Part shown: piece after piece, positions 55,070 through 63,091 of the stretch
Layout: each line of letters opens with the position of its first letter
How positions within the stretch are numbered: the stretch's first letter is position 1
Source of the DNA: a virus
Strand: one strand, 5' to 3'
Virus record (IMG/VR): IMGVR_UViG_3300042914_003272
Location: 1-64,000 of that record
DNA length: 64,000 nucleotides
Translations under genes and position numbers: made by a program
Notes under the pieces: generated by a model
Told to the model about the DNA's origin: nothing
The model's input: the letters and a program-made list of their open reading frames with translations, nothing else
The model's database searches: none

Positions 55070-55789
55070 ATGAAAACAAAGTTATCTGCGAAAGAAAAAG
55101 CTGTTATTGTATTTAGTGATATCAAAAGAATTGAAGACTTACAGGCTTTAACCATCAGACAACTAAAGGCATTAGCTTCTAGGATTAATAAAGAACTAGG
55201 ACAACTAATTGTCAAAGCCAAGTTTGGTAAAGTAATGTCTAATATGACAAAAGCTGAACTCATTCATGCTATTGATTATGTTAGAGTTTGCCGCGCTCAA
55301 ACTGAAATGCGCGACTCTACTTTAATTGCAGTAAGCAATAGAATCTATGAATACAATAGATGTGATGGCGCACCTGGTAGTCTTCATTGGATTACTTACT
55401 TTGGGTTTAATAAAACCTCTGAGGGAAGTGCCAATCAAAATGCTGAGAGGTTTAGGCAATGGCTACTAAAGAACAAGTATTGTCGTTTAGCTGCTATCAG
55501 GAAGTCTGACAGGTTGAAGAATTTTGGTTTTGAGTTTGAAGTAAAAGTGTGGGGAATTAAGAATAACATCTTTGACTTAATAGTTTCCAAGGAAGCAAAA
55601 GCTAAGGAACAAGAAATGAAGAAACCCATTATCCCTTTAGCTGAAAGACCGTTGGAAGAACAAAGAGAAGCATTGCAAAGGCAATATGACTTAGCTAAGT
55701 CTAACCCATTAACCAGAAATCATGCTGTTAAAAACATCTACCTTTTTGGGTTTGAATTAGTTGGAGAGCTTGTAGACTATAAATTTTAA
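55070..55789 (+). CDS. SAP/Rho-N-like DNA-binding protein
   Basis: 239 residues with AGGAG before the ATG. Residues ~24-65, LQALTIRQLKALASRINKELGQLIVKAKFGKVMSNMTKAELIHAI, match SAP/Rho N-terminal folds. Residues ~80-160 form a further domain with Arg/Phe-rich patches, and a helical tail follows (REALQRQYDLAKSN). It leads the replication-gene block (ASCH, SSB, helicase), so it may help DNA replication or recombination. Confidence 0.6.
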   Translation: MKTKLSAKEKAVIVFSDIKRIEDLQALTIRQLKALASRINKELGQLIVKAKFGKVMSNMTKAELIHAIDYVRVCRAQTEMRDSTLIAVSNRIYEYNRCDGAPGSLHWITYFGFNKTSEGSANQNAERFRQWLLKNKYCRLAAIRKSDRLKNFGFEFEVKVWGIKNNIFDLIVSKEAKAKEQEMKKPIIPLAERPLEEQREALQRQYDLAKSNPLTRNHAVKNIYLFGFELVGELVDYKF

Positions 55790-55802
55790 GGAGTAGTTAA
55801 TC

Positions 55803-56306
55803 ATGGAATATCGCGCAATATCACTGCATCAACCTTGGGCTTCTCTTGTTGCTTTGGGAATTAAGAGGTATGAGACTAGAAGTTGGAGTACAAAGTTTAG
55901 AGGAAAACTTCTAATTTGTTCTGCAAAGAAAAAGTACGTACCAGATATTAGCTTTGTAAATAAAGTTTTCGACTTAAAAGATGTAAGACAATTTGACAGA
56001 ACAAGGCTAGACTTTATTGGTACGAACACAGAGTACGTAGAATTTCTTCCTTTGGGAAAAATCCTTTGCGTAACTGACTTAGTTGATTGCTTAAAAATGG
56101 AATCTTACCCTAAACACAAAGAAAATATAATTCTTGAAGACGTTCCAGAATTAGAACAGCTTTGTGGCGACTGGCAAGCAGGTAGATACGCATGGGAATT
56201 AGCTAATCTCATGACATTACCCAAACCTATTCCTATTAAAGGGAAACAAGGTTTATGGATTCCTGATAGTTCAATTATTCAAGACATTGAAAAACAATTT
56301 CAATAG
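55803..56306 (+). CDS. ASCH-domain protein
   Basis: 167 residues. ISLHQPWASLVALGIKRYETRSWSTKFRGKLLICSAKK is the ASCH signature (hQPWAxLI..GxKxxExR.......rG.l.I.as). ASCH proteins bind RNA or modified nucleosides; some hydrolyse acetylcytidine. It lies between the SAP-like protein and SSB. Confidence 0.75.
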   Translation: MEYRAISLHQPWASLVALGIKRYETRSWSTKFRGKLLICSAKKKYVPDISFVNKVFDLKDVRQFDRTRLDFIGTNTEYVEFLPLGKILCVTDLVDCLKMESYPKHKENIILEDVPELEQLCGDWQAGRYAWELANLMTLPKPIPIKGKQGLWIPDSSIIQDIEKQFQ

Positions 56307-56335
56307 GCTAACGCCTAAATGTTTGTGAGGAAATG
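56305..56335 (+). promoter_or_regulatory. Type A module (AGGC-TAAC-GCCT + TTTGTGAGGAAATG)
   Basis: Ends 57 bases before ATG 56373. It is followed by a GAGGAAAT / ATTTCCTC hairpin (56327-56348) overlapping its box, perhaps an attenuator of ssb. Confidence 0.5.
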
Positions 56336-56372
56336 CAATAATTTCCTCTTTACTCACTTACCAGTTAAATCC

Positions 56373-57032
56373 ATGAACATTATCATCATTACGCTCACAG
56401 TTAACTTTGTAGAATCCTTTACTGATATCCCTGGGCAACAACCATTTTCAATTGCTCAGTGTAGTTATCTTCAAACTGACAAAGACGGTAATCCTATAGA
56501 ACACTTTGTGACTATTAAAGGATTTAATAACTCCTACGATAAAACCTCTTCTGGCATTACCTCTGATAGATTAAGTTTATTTAAGCCAGGAATGAAAATG
56601 CTTGTTACAGGTCAATTATTTACTGAGCAAAAAGATAAGGAAACTAAACAAGTTATTGAACAGCCTTATATACTTGCCCATTCAGTTTGTCCAGTTAAGG
56701 CAGAAGTCAATTACAATACCATTTATCTTGCAGGTAAGATGATGAAAATGCCTGAAAAGAGAATTTATGAAAGTGGCAAACTGTCTATCACTACTTCACT
56801 TTTAATTAAGGAAGGGAGGAAGGGGTATTTCTACAACGTCACTGCTTGGAATAAGCAGGGTGAAACAGTAGAAAGATATTGTCGCAAAGGTGAGAATCTT
56901 GGGATTGAAGGCACTTTAGTTTTTGAATCCTGGAATGACAAGACCACTGGTGAACCCAGGACTGGCATTAAGATTACTGCTAATAAAGTGCGACTGATGG
57001 GAAGTAAAGATTCAAAAGATGATGAGTTCTAA
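56373..57032 (+). CDS. ssb: Single-stranded DNA-binding protein (two OB-like domains)
   Basis: 219 residues from ATG 56373; the frame from 56319 would start inside the leader. Residues ~100-200 (IYLAGKMMKMPEKRIYESGKLSITTSLLI...YFYNVTAWNKQGETVERYCRKGENLGIEGTLVFESWND) match a canonical SSB OB-fold. The first ~90 residues look like a second, diverged OB domain. The C-terminus ends SKDSKDDEF, an acidic SSB-type tail for protein partners. Confidence 0.8.
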   Translation: MNIIIITLTVNFVESFTDIPGQQPFSIAQCSYLQTDKDGNPIEHFVTIKGFNNSYDKTSSGITSDRLSLFKPGMKMLVTGQLFTEQKDKETKQVIEQPYILAHSVCPVKAEVNYNTIYLAGKMMKMPEKRIYESGKLSITTSLLIKEGRKGYFYNVTAWNKQGETVERYCRKGENLGIEGTLVFESWNDKTTGEPRTGIKITANKVRLMGSKDSKDDEF

Positions 57033-57062
57033 GCTTACGCTTTACTAACTGTGATGAACAAA
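57031..57062 (+). promoter_or_regulatory. Type A-like module (AAGC-TTAC-GCTT + CTGTGATGAAC)
   Basis: A diverged hairpin right at the ssb stop, followed by the GTGATGA box and then a terminator, so possibly a relic. Confidence 0.35.
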
Positions 57063-57066
57063 ATAA

Positions 57067-57099
57067 GCCCTGTTATAATTAAATTATAGCAGGGTTTTT
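57067..57099 (+). terminator. Terminator CCCTGTTATAATT / ATTATAGCAGGG + T5
   Basis: Strong stem followed by TTTTT. It contains TGTTATAAT (57071-57079), an extended -10 box, so the stem may hold both a terminator and the next promoter. Confidence 0.7.
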
Positions 57100-57102
57100 A
57101 AC

Positions 57103-57118
57103 TAGCAAAATAAACGAG
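57103..57118 (+). promoter_or_regulatory. Type C motif (TAGCAAAATAAACGAG)
   Basis: Nine bases before ATG 57127. Confidence 0.5.
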
Positions 57119-57126
57119 TGAAAACA

Positions 57127-58758
57127 ATGGCTCAAACAATAAATACTTTAAATACTCTAATAGATTCCGACTACCAGAAAGCGGTTTATAATGCCATAGA
57201 ATACGGTAGTCACAACATCATCGTTGAGGCTCTAGCTGGTAGTGGGAAAACAACTCTAATTAAAAGAAGTTGTGAAATCATCTACAACAAGCAGGGTGTT
57301 AAACCTTTAGCTATTGCGTTTGGTAAACGTATTCAGAAAGAGCTTGAGTTAAAGATTGGCAAGATAGCCCAAGTTCAAACTCTTAACTCCCTTGGGCATG
57401 GATTAGTCCGTAAAGCCCTAAATTATAGAGATTTAGATGTTGATAGGAAAAAGTACCTTCAAATAGCCAGAAAAGTAGTTAAAGACCAGAATGGAACTAC
57501 AGACTGGGAAGTAAATGAAAAGCTGTCTAATGAGTTGTGGGTTCTAACTACATTCTCAATGAAGACCTTAACTGGCACTAAATCCAGAGAAGCTTTAGAA
57601 AAGATGATTCAGGATTACAACCTGGATATCTGTCATCTTAATACTGTAGGAAATTGGTTAGGGTACGTAATCAAAGAAGGGGATAGACTAGCTAAAGAAG
57701 GCTTTCTCTCATTTGAAGACCAACTATTTCTTCCCTACCTATGGAAGCTAAACTCTACCTATAAATATGCTTGGGTATTTGGTGATGAAATGCAGGACGT
57801 TTCTAGTGCAGCACTAGAACTTTTCCTGAAGTTTACTGATGAAAATACTCGTATTCTTGGAGTAGGGGACAGATGGCAGTCTATTATGGGCTTTGCTGGT
57901 GCAAATACAGATGCTTTGGACAGGTTAAAGTATCGCACCAATGCAATATCTTTGCCATTGTCAATCTGTTATAGATGCCCTAAGTCTCACTTGAAATTAG
58001 CACAGAAATTAGTACCATCAATAGAAGCTTCACCTACTGCCATTGAGGGTGTAATAATTGATATTGATTTAAAAGTTAACATGGCAGGGCATTACGACTA
58101 TGAAGAATTACTCCCACATTTAACAGGTGGTGAGTTAATTGTTTGTAGAAAAACCGCACCGTTAATTAGTCTTTGCATTAAACTCATAATTGCCCGTATT
58201 CCTGCAAAAATCATAGCTGGTGACTCTAACCTTGAACAGTCTCTATCAAGTCTTATAGACGACATTTCTAAGGTGTCTGGATTTAGATTTGAAAGATTCC
58301 CAGAGTTTGTAGAAATCTTATTTCAGAGCAGACAGTCCAGGCTAATTGAGCAAGGCGCATTTAAAATAATTGCAAATCTGCGTGATAGGTGTGATGCTTT
58401 GTTAGCTTGCTTTGAGGGATTTGATAATCTGGTTAACATCAAGTCATTGAAAAAATCACTTAGCAATCTATTTCTTGAAAGGCAAGATAGTGTTACCCTT
58501 TCTACCATACACACTGCCAAAGGATTAGAAGCAGAGCGTGTTGTATTCTTGCATCCTGAATTATGCCCTCATACATTTAAGGGGCAAAACAAAGAAAGTT
58601 TACAGCAAGAAAAGAATCTTCAATATGTGGCTCTCACTAGAAGTAAACGCACTTTGATTTTAGCTTGTAGTGGTGGAGTTAAAAAACCTCAATCCAAGAA
58701 GACTGATGATTGTCCAAAAGATTGCCAGAAGTCCAAAGAAGAGGAATTAGATAGTTAG
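57127..58758 (+). CDS. UvrD/Rep-like superfamily 1 helicase
   Basis: 543 residues from ATG 57127. Walker A is EALAGSGKTT (~35-44), motif II GDEMQDVS, motif III GVGDRWQSIMGFAGA, motif IV YRCPKSH, motif V TIHTAKGLEAERVVFL and motif VI YVALTRSKRTL. DNA helicase for replication or repair, after ssb. Motif II has DEMQ where DEAQ is usual. Confidence 0.9.
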   Translation: MAQTINTLNTLIDSDYQKAVYNAIEYGSHNIIVEALAGSGKTTLIKRSCEIIYNKQGVKPLAIAFGKRIQKELELKIGKIAQVQTLNSLGHGLVRKALNYRDLDVDRKKYLQIARKVVKDQNGTTDWEVNEKLSNELWVLTTFSMKTLTGTKSREALEKMIQDYNLDICHLNTVGNWLGYVIKEGDRLAKEGFLSFEDQLFLPYLWKLNSTYKYAWVFGDEMQDVSSAALELFLKFTDENTRILGVGDRWQSIMGFAGANTDALDRLKYRTNAISLPLSICYRCPKSHLKLAQKLVPSIEASPTAIEGVIIDIDLKVNMAGHYDYEELLPHLTGGELIVCRKTAPLISLCIKLIIARIPAKIIAGDSNLEQSLSSLIDDISKVSGFRFERFPEFVEILFQSRQSRLIEQGAFKIIANLRDRCDALLACFEGFDNLVNIKSLKKSLSNLFLERQDSVTLSTIHTAKGLEAERVVFLHPELCPHTFKGQNKESLQQEKNLQYVALTRSKRTLILACSGGVKKPQSKKTDDCPKDCQKSKEEELDS

Positions 58759-58800
58759 CAAAGAATATAAGTTAATTTGTTAACACCTTTCATAATCATT

Positions 58801-58834
58801 GGGGCAATCGCCCCTTTGATTTTGATGTACAATG
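58801..58834 (+). promoter_or_regulatory. Type A module (GGGGC-AATC-GCCCC + TTTTGATGTACAA)
   Basis: Ends 52 bases before ATG 58866; the box runs into TGTACAAT, a possible -10. Confidence 0.55.
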
Positions 58835-58839
58835 TTTAC

Positions 58840-58854
58840 TAGCAAAATAAACAG
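58840..58854 (+). promoter_or_regulatory. Type C motif (TAGCAAAATAAACAG)
   Basis: Eleven bases before ATG 58866. Confidence 0.5.
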
Positions 58855-58865
58855 AATCAATAGTT

Positions 58866-59483
58866 ATGAGAAACTTAAAAGATTGGTTAGGGCATAAAGT
58901 ATTAGTCCTGGGAATTGTTAATAAGATAGAACCAAATAGCTACTGTATTACCAACGTCAGAGTTAAGGAATATTCTCTTAATCCTGAAATTAGAGAAATA
59001 CACCACATTAATACTTTCTTTACTGAACGTGAAATGGAAGTTTATGATGACTTGAAGAAAACTCACCCTAAAAAAATTCCCAGACTAAATGAGAAAGTAG
59101 GGTTTGTTGGTAGAGTTATTAAGTATACTAGAAGGAATGGAACTGAAGATTATGGGATACAAAGTATTCCTACTATTTCTTTTACGGTTACTGGCAAAAA
59201 AGGAACTAAAATGCCTGCCAAAGAGAGGGAAAAGTTAGTATTAGAGATGATGGCGTTACTCAGAAAAAAGGAAATCTTTTACGACTTTGAAAAACAAAGT
59301 TATGAAAAACATCTCAGTGAGTTAAATGAGATTCTAAAACACATTCGTTGGGAGTTAGCAATTCTCAGATACTCTCATGATAAAGCTATCGAATCTATGA
59401 AGAAAACCCGTAGAGGCAACCTCAATCCTGACCCTGTTAAGTTTAAATCCCGTAGGCTAAAAAATGTTTGTGGGTTTAAATAG
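58866..59483 (+). CDS. Hypothetical basic protein with coiled coil
   Basis: 205 residues, strongly basic. The N-terminal ~90 residues have OB-like strands (KVLVLGIVNKIEPN...EKVGFVGRVIKYTRR). Residues ~118-180 form a long helix (KEREKLVLEMMALLRKKEIFYDFEKQSYEKHLSELNEILK), and the tail is Arg/Lys-rich. Located after the helicase, so it may bind nucleic acid in replication. No family. Confidence 0.55.
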   Translation: MRNLKDWLGHKVLVLGIVNKIEPNSYCITNVRVKEYSLNPEIREIHHINTFFTEREMEVYDDLKKTHPKKIPRLNEKVGFVGRVIKYTRRNGTEDYGIQSIPTISFTVTGKKGTKMPAKEREKLVLEMMALLRKKEIFYDFEKQSYEKHLSELNEILKHIRWELAILRYSHDKAIESMKKTRRGNLNPDPVKFKSRRLKNVCGFK

Positions 59484-59488
59484 CCAAG

Positions 59489-59520
59489 AAGGCTAACGCC
59501 TTAATAGTAGTGGAGTAACT
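59489..59520 (+). promoter_or_regulatory. Type A module (AAGGC-TAAC-GCCTT + GTAGTGGAGTAACT)
   Basis: Ends 29 bases before ATG 59531 and 57 before 59559. Confidence 0.55.
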
Positions 59521-59530
59521 AAAGGTAATT

Positions 59531-59569
59531 ATGACTGAGGGTAAATATTGTATCAACCATGAAAACTAA
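59531..59569 (+). CDS. Possible 12-residue leader peptide
   Basis: MTEGKYCINHEN, with AAGG upstream. Its TAA (59567) overlaps the start of the 59559 gene, a typical translational-coupling layout. Confidence 0.3.
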   Translation: MTEGKYCINHEN

Positions 59570-59900
59570 ACTGGTAATTGACTGCACAATCAAAGGTAAT
59601 TTGTATCAACAAACGGTCAATGACCTCATTGACTTAGACAAGTTTATAGCCACACATCAAGCTCCTGAATACTTATTCTTTCATCCTGAGTACACAGCTT
59701 CCTTTAAGTTGTGTACAAAAGACATCTCACGATACTATTGTGAGTTTGCAGTGGCTGATAGAAAGTATGAGATTAAAACTCTGCAAACTTTATTGTTTTG
59801 TTTAGGTGATAATGTAGATGTTAAGGGTATTCCCTTGTTCTTTCAAATAGGGAATAGTTTGTTTGAAGTGAGTGCTAATGGGCTAACGCCCAACTGGTAG
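59559..59900 (+). CDS. Hypothetical protein
   Basis: 113 residues, beta-rich: KLVIDCTIKGNLYQQTVNDLIDLDKF... The end runs through the next type A hairpin (GLTPNW from GGGCTAACGCCC...). No family. Translation may depend on the small upstream ORF. Confidence 0.55.
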   Translation: MKTKLVIDCTIKGNLYQQTVNDLIDLDKFIATHQAPEYLFFHPEYTASFKLCTKDISRYYCEFAVADRKYEIKTLQTLLFCLGDNVDVKGIPLFFQIGNSLFEVSANGLTPNW

Positions 59901-59912
59901 TGATGTAGTTTT
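59880..59912 (+). promoter_or_regulatory. Type A module (GGGC-TAAC-GCCC + GGTAGTGATGTAGTT)
   Basis: Lies inside the end of the preceding gene. Ends 35 bases before ATG 59926; the box is a perfect TGATGTAGTT. Confidence 0.6.
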
Positions 59913-59925
59913 AAAGGTGAACGAA

Positions 59926-60330
59926 ATGGGATTTGATATCAAAGCTCACATTGAGGTTAAGATTGACAAACAATGGCATCACTACTCTTGTCCGTCAATT
60001 CTCAGGAATTACGAGTTAATGGATTTTCTAGGTGCGGAAAATTTATACCACTACAATCGGTTTAAAGCTAAAGGTTTGCCTGAAGACATCTCTGTAGTCA
60101 CCCGTATTGCCTACAATAAAGACACAACCAACTTATTCAACCCTTCTTGGCTTACTCCCGATGAGTTGAAGATAGTCTCTAGCAAATTTCCACAATTAGA
60201 CCCATTCAATATTATGCGAGGTAATGAGTTGGGATACCTTTTCGACAATTCAGTCGAAAGGTTTTACCAATACCGGGAAGATTACCCTCAAGAAATTGAG
60301 GACGTAAGGATAGTATTTTGGTTTAAATAA
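59926..60330 (+). CDS. Hypothetical protein
   Basis: 134 residues from ATG 59926 (AAAGGTGA upstream; GTG 59917 less likely). Alpha/beta, aromatic, with KQWHHYSCPSILRNYELMDFLG and a C-terminal YQYREDYPQEIEDVRIVFWF. This resembles small cyanophage proteins without known function. No family. Confidence 0.55.
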   Translation: MGFDIKAHIEVKIDKQWHHYSCPSILRNYELMDFLGAENLYHYNRFKAKGLPEDISVVTRIAYNKDTTNLFNPSWLTPDELKIVSSKFPQLDPFNIMRGNELGYLFDNSVERFYQYREDYPQEIEDVRIVFWFK

Positions 60331-60428
60331 TTAGGGCTAGGAGTGAGTTATTTAATTTAACTCACTCACACTGCATGAAGCAGACGTTTACCCATCAAAC
60401 TAGTTTTCCTTTAGGAGTAGGAGTAGTT

Positions 60429-60722
60429 ATGGATTTTACAAAATTAAAAACATTAAAGGAAATCACCAACAAGGCAAATAAGGTTACGCATTGGACGCCC
60501 ATCCGAGGAGGTATCGAATACATAAACAATCTTCAGTCCCAATATGTTGCTGACACAGAACAGAAGGTGTTTGAGGACTACCAAGACATACAGGATTGGG
60601 ATTTTTCAGATTATGAGTTGGCTCAAAATGTTGTTCCTGGAGAAGTTTACAACTTACCTCCTAATGCAGTAATTATTGAAAACAGTGAAGACGGTACATT
60701 GTTTGCTGTATCTTTTGAGTAG
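60429..60722 (+). CDS. Hypothetical acidic protein
   Basis: 97 residues from ATG 60429, preceded by a GGAGTAGGAGTAG sequence (tandem ribosome-binding sites). The frame from 60375 is not needed. Acidic C-terminus, and a DYQDIQDWDFSDYELAQN motif. No family. Confidence 0.55.
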   Translation: MDFTKLKTLKEITNKANKVTHWTPIRGGIEYINNLQSQYVADTEQKVFEDYQDIQDWDFSDYELAQNVVPGEVYNLPPNAVIIENSEDGTLFAVSFE

Positions 60723-60734
60723 TCTTAGGAAACA

Positions 60735-60766
60735 ACGGCTAACGCCTTACTAGTCTTGGAGATAAC
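60735..60766 (+). promoter_or_regulatory. Type A module (CGGC-TAAC-GCC + TCTTGGAGATAAC)
   Basis: Ends 31 bases before ATG 60777; the box is a diverged TTGGAGATA. Confidence 0.5.
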
Positions 60767-60792
60767 CATTTTCTTGATGTCGAGAAAATGGT
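60767..60792 (+). promoter_or_regulatory. Start-codon hairpin
   Basis: CCATTTTCT / AGAAAATGG stem whose loop holds the ATG at 60777; may control translation of the gene. Confidence 0.4.
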
Positions 60793-61136
60793 TTAAATCG
60801 GTACTAAATAAATTAGGAGTAGTTGAGAAAGTGTTTACAAGAAAACAATACATGGCAAATGAATGTACTCACCGCGAGTATTATGGTCAATTTGTGACTG
60901 ATGAGATTAAACAAGCAGTGTTAAGGGTGTTTTCCAGGGAGAAATTAGTTCATGCTTTTAAGAAAGATGAAGATTTTAATACTCTGCCTTTACACCAGTG
61001 GGATTTCATACCTTATGAGTTCTCTGAATTTGCTAAAGCAATGAAAGAGGCTAACGGTAATAGTAGTATCTCTCTAAGTGATTGCGTTTGCACTTCTAAG
61101 GAAGCTGCTAGACAAATCATAGAAGAAATCGAATAA
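60777..61136 (+). CDS. Hypothetical protein
   Basis: 119 residues from ATG 60777; ATG 60852 (MANECTHREYYGQF...) is an alternative and would avoid the hairpin around 60777. Residues ~33-60 have EYYGQFVTDEIKQAVLRVFSREKLVHAF, then HQWDFIPYEFSEFAKAM. No family recognised. Confidence 0.5.
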   Translation: MSRKWFKSVLNKLGVVEKVFTRKQYMANECTHREYYGQFVTDEIKQAVLRVFSREKLVHAFKKDEDFNTLPLHQWDFIPYEFSEFAKAMKEANGNSSISLSDCVCTSKEAARQIIEEIE

Positions 61137-61192
61137 GTTCTGCATAAACATGACATATCAACAACCCAAGCAAAGTATCAAGGAGTATTATC

Positions 61193-61498
61193 ATGTCTAA
61201 CTCATTTGACTATAAATTCAATGGCTCTTTGCAGAAAGAACTGCCAGCAATAGAAATCATCGAGGATGATGCCATGAAAAATGCAACTACAGTCCTATTT
61301 GATAACAAGGATAAAAAATATATTCAAATACTAGGGACTAAGGTAGAGACTGATTTAGTTGGTGGGAAAAGACAGGAAATTGAATGGACAAAAACCCCCA
61401 ATAAAGAAGAGGCAACAAGATTTTCTGCTGATGCAGCCAGAATTGCACAAGAAAAAACAGTAGGCTACAGCAACACCATAAGTCATTTATTGGCATAA
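61193..61498 (+). CDS. Hypothetical protein
   Basis: 101 residues, AAGGAGT before the ATG. Mixed alpha/beta with IEIIEDDAMKNATTVLFDNKDKKYIQILGTKVETDL, then a Lys/Glu-rich helix. Coupled by TAATG to a tiny downstream gene. No family. Confidence 0.55.
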   Translation: MSNSFDYKFNGSLQKELPAIEIIEDDAMKNATTVLFDNKDKKYIQILGTKVETDLVGGKRQEIEWTKTPNKEEATRFSADAARIAQEKTVGYSNTISHLLA

Positions 61499-61611
61499 TG
61501 TCTAGAAAGTCAGAGAGCGTTATGCCCTCTGTCTCCCCGGATTACAAAGCCGAACTCGAAAAACTCTCCCTAGAGTTCGGCTGTTTATGGGGTGAAAATC
61601 CCAATCACTGA
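61498..61611 (+). CDS. Small coupled gene (37 aa)
   Basis: The ATG at 61498 overlaps the preceding TAA by one base (TAATG). MSRKSESVMPSVSPD... ending FGCLWGENPNH; stop TGA 61609. An AGCCGAACTC / GAGTTCGGCT hairpin (61550-61583) lies within it. Short but well placed. No family. Confidence 0.45.
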   Translation: MSRKSESVMPSVSPDYKAELEKLSLEFGCLWGENPNH

Positions 61612-61647
61612 AGAACTGAGCAAGCTTGTCCTAGAAACTGACCTAGA

Positions 61648-62997
61648 TTACCAGGTCTGCTGAACCATATTTTTAAACTGAGTATATTCAGCATCGAACA
61701 ACAACTTTACAGTTCCTGTTGGTCCATTTCTGTGTTTAGCAATTATAATCTCTGCTAAACCCTTATCCATGGTTTCGGAATTGTAATACTCATCCCTGTA
61801 CAAAAACATTGCTATATCTGCTTCTTGCTCAATACTTCCGCTTTCACGTAAGTCACTTAGCATAGGACGTTTATTTGTTCTTGCTTCTACGGCACGACTT
61901 AATTGAGATAGAGCTATAACAGGACAATGGAGTTCTCTAGCCATTTGTTTTAACATTCTAGTGATGTATGACAATTCACTTACCCTGTTGTCTTTCCCAT
62001 CAAATCTAGGGTCAGACATTAGTTGTAGGTAATCTATCATTACCAAACCAAGTTGCCCTTGTTCACTGGCTAAACTACGGCATTGGCTGTTAATAACTCC
62101 AACACTAACATTACCAGTATCACAGATGTGAATGTTGGGACTTATATTCCTGGTAGCAAGTTGTAAACTATCCCATTGTTCTTTAGTTAATTTCCCCGTC
62201 TTCAATGCAATAGATGGAACTTTTGCATCAGCACCTTGCATTCTATTTACTAATTGTTCTTTACTCATTTCCAGAGAAAAGATAGCAACAGGTAAATTGT
62301 GTTGGGTGGCAATATACTTGGAAATATTTACCGCAATTGCTGTTTTTCCCATACTTGGTCTACCAGCAACTATGATTAAATCACTTCTCTGGAATCCCGC
62401 AGTCATGGCATCTAAATCATAGAAACCACAGGGAATACCAGGAGGAATTAAACCATTGGCAACATTAATTGTGTGGTTAAAATTCACCGCAGCAATGGTG
62501 TTAGCGTTGGTAAAAATGGCTTTTCTACCTGATTGAGTAACAGCATAAATCTTCTGTTCTGCTATATTTTTTACCTCATCAATAGATAAATCGGTTTGAT
62601 GTCCTAATTGAATTAACTCATTTCCAGTTTTGATAAGTTGCCTACGGTCATATTTTTCTATTACTAATTCTGCCAAGGCATCAATATTAACAGCACAAAC
62701 TACGCTGTCTGTCAATGTTGCCAGTTTATTCCTACCACCAATCCTCATTAATTTATCGTGGTCAGTCAACCAACTTGTTATTGATAATAAATCCGTTGGT
62801 TTACCTTGAGAGTGTAAAACTACAGCAGCATCGTAAATAATGCCGTGGTCACTAAGGTAAAACATTTCAGGACGTAGTTTATCTATTACCCTAGAAATTG
62901 CATCTGGGTCTAATAAAATACCACCTAGAATCGCTGCTTCTGCTTCCATGTTTTGTGGGGGTAAAGACGGATTACCACTAAAGTTTAGTTTTGACAT
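61648..62997 (-). CDS. dnaB: Replicative DNA helicase DnaB
   Basis: 449 residues, full length. N-terminal DnaB domain (PQNMEAEAAILGGILLDPDAI), Walker A AGRPSMGKTA (~211-220), Walker B VMIDYLQLM (~319-327), late motif LRESGSIEQEADIAMFLYRD. It unwinds the fork. It is transcribed leftward from the end of the window; a type C motif lies just before its start. Start ATG 62997. Confidence 0.95.
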   Translation of the reverse strand: MSKLNFSGNPSLPPQNMEAEAAILGGILLDPDAISRVIDKLRPEMFYLSDHGIIYDAAVVLHSQGKPTDLLSITSWLTDHDKLMRIGGRNKLATLTDSVVCAVNIDALAELVIEKYDRRQLIKTGNELIQLGHQTDLSIDEVKNIAEQKIYAVTQSGRKAIFTNANTIAAVNFNHTINVANGLIPPGIPCGFYDLDAMTAGFQRSDLIIVAGRPSMGKTAIAVNISKYIATQHNLPVAIFSLEMSKEQLVNRMQGADAKVPSIALKTGKLTKEQWDSLQLATRNISPNIHICDTGNVSVGVINSQCRSLASEQGQLGLVMIDYLQLMSDPRFDGKDNRVSELSYITRMLKQMARELHCPVIALSQLSRAVEARTNKRPMLSDLRESGSIEQEADIAMFLYRDEYYNSETMDKGLAEIIIAKHRNGPTGTVKLLFDAEYTQFKNMVQQTW

Positions 62998-63007
62998 AAC
63001 TGTTAAC

Positions 63008-63022
63008 CTGTTTATTTTGCTA
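63008..63022 (-). promoter_or_regulatory. Type C motif (minus strand) before dnaB
   Basis: TAGCAAAATAAACAG on the minus strand, 10 bases before ATG 62997. Confidence 0.5.
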
Positions 63023-63048
63023 TTAAATCTTCAATGCCAATAAGGCAA

Positions 63049-63076
63049 TAGCCTATGATGTTTAATTCATAGGCTA
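63049..63076 (-). other. Intergenic hairpin TAGCCTATGA / TCATAGGCTA
   Basis: Ten-base-pair stem between the 67-residue gene and dnaB, without a clear U-run on the minus strand. Confidence 0.6.
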
Positions 63077-63091
63077 CTATAAATAGTATAA

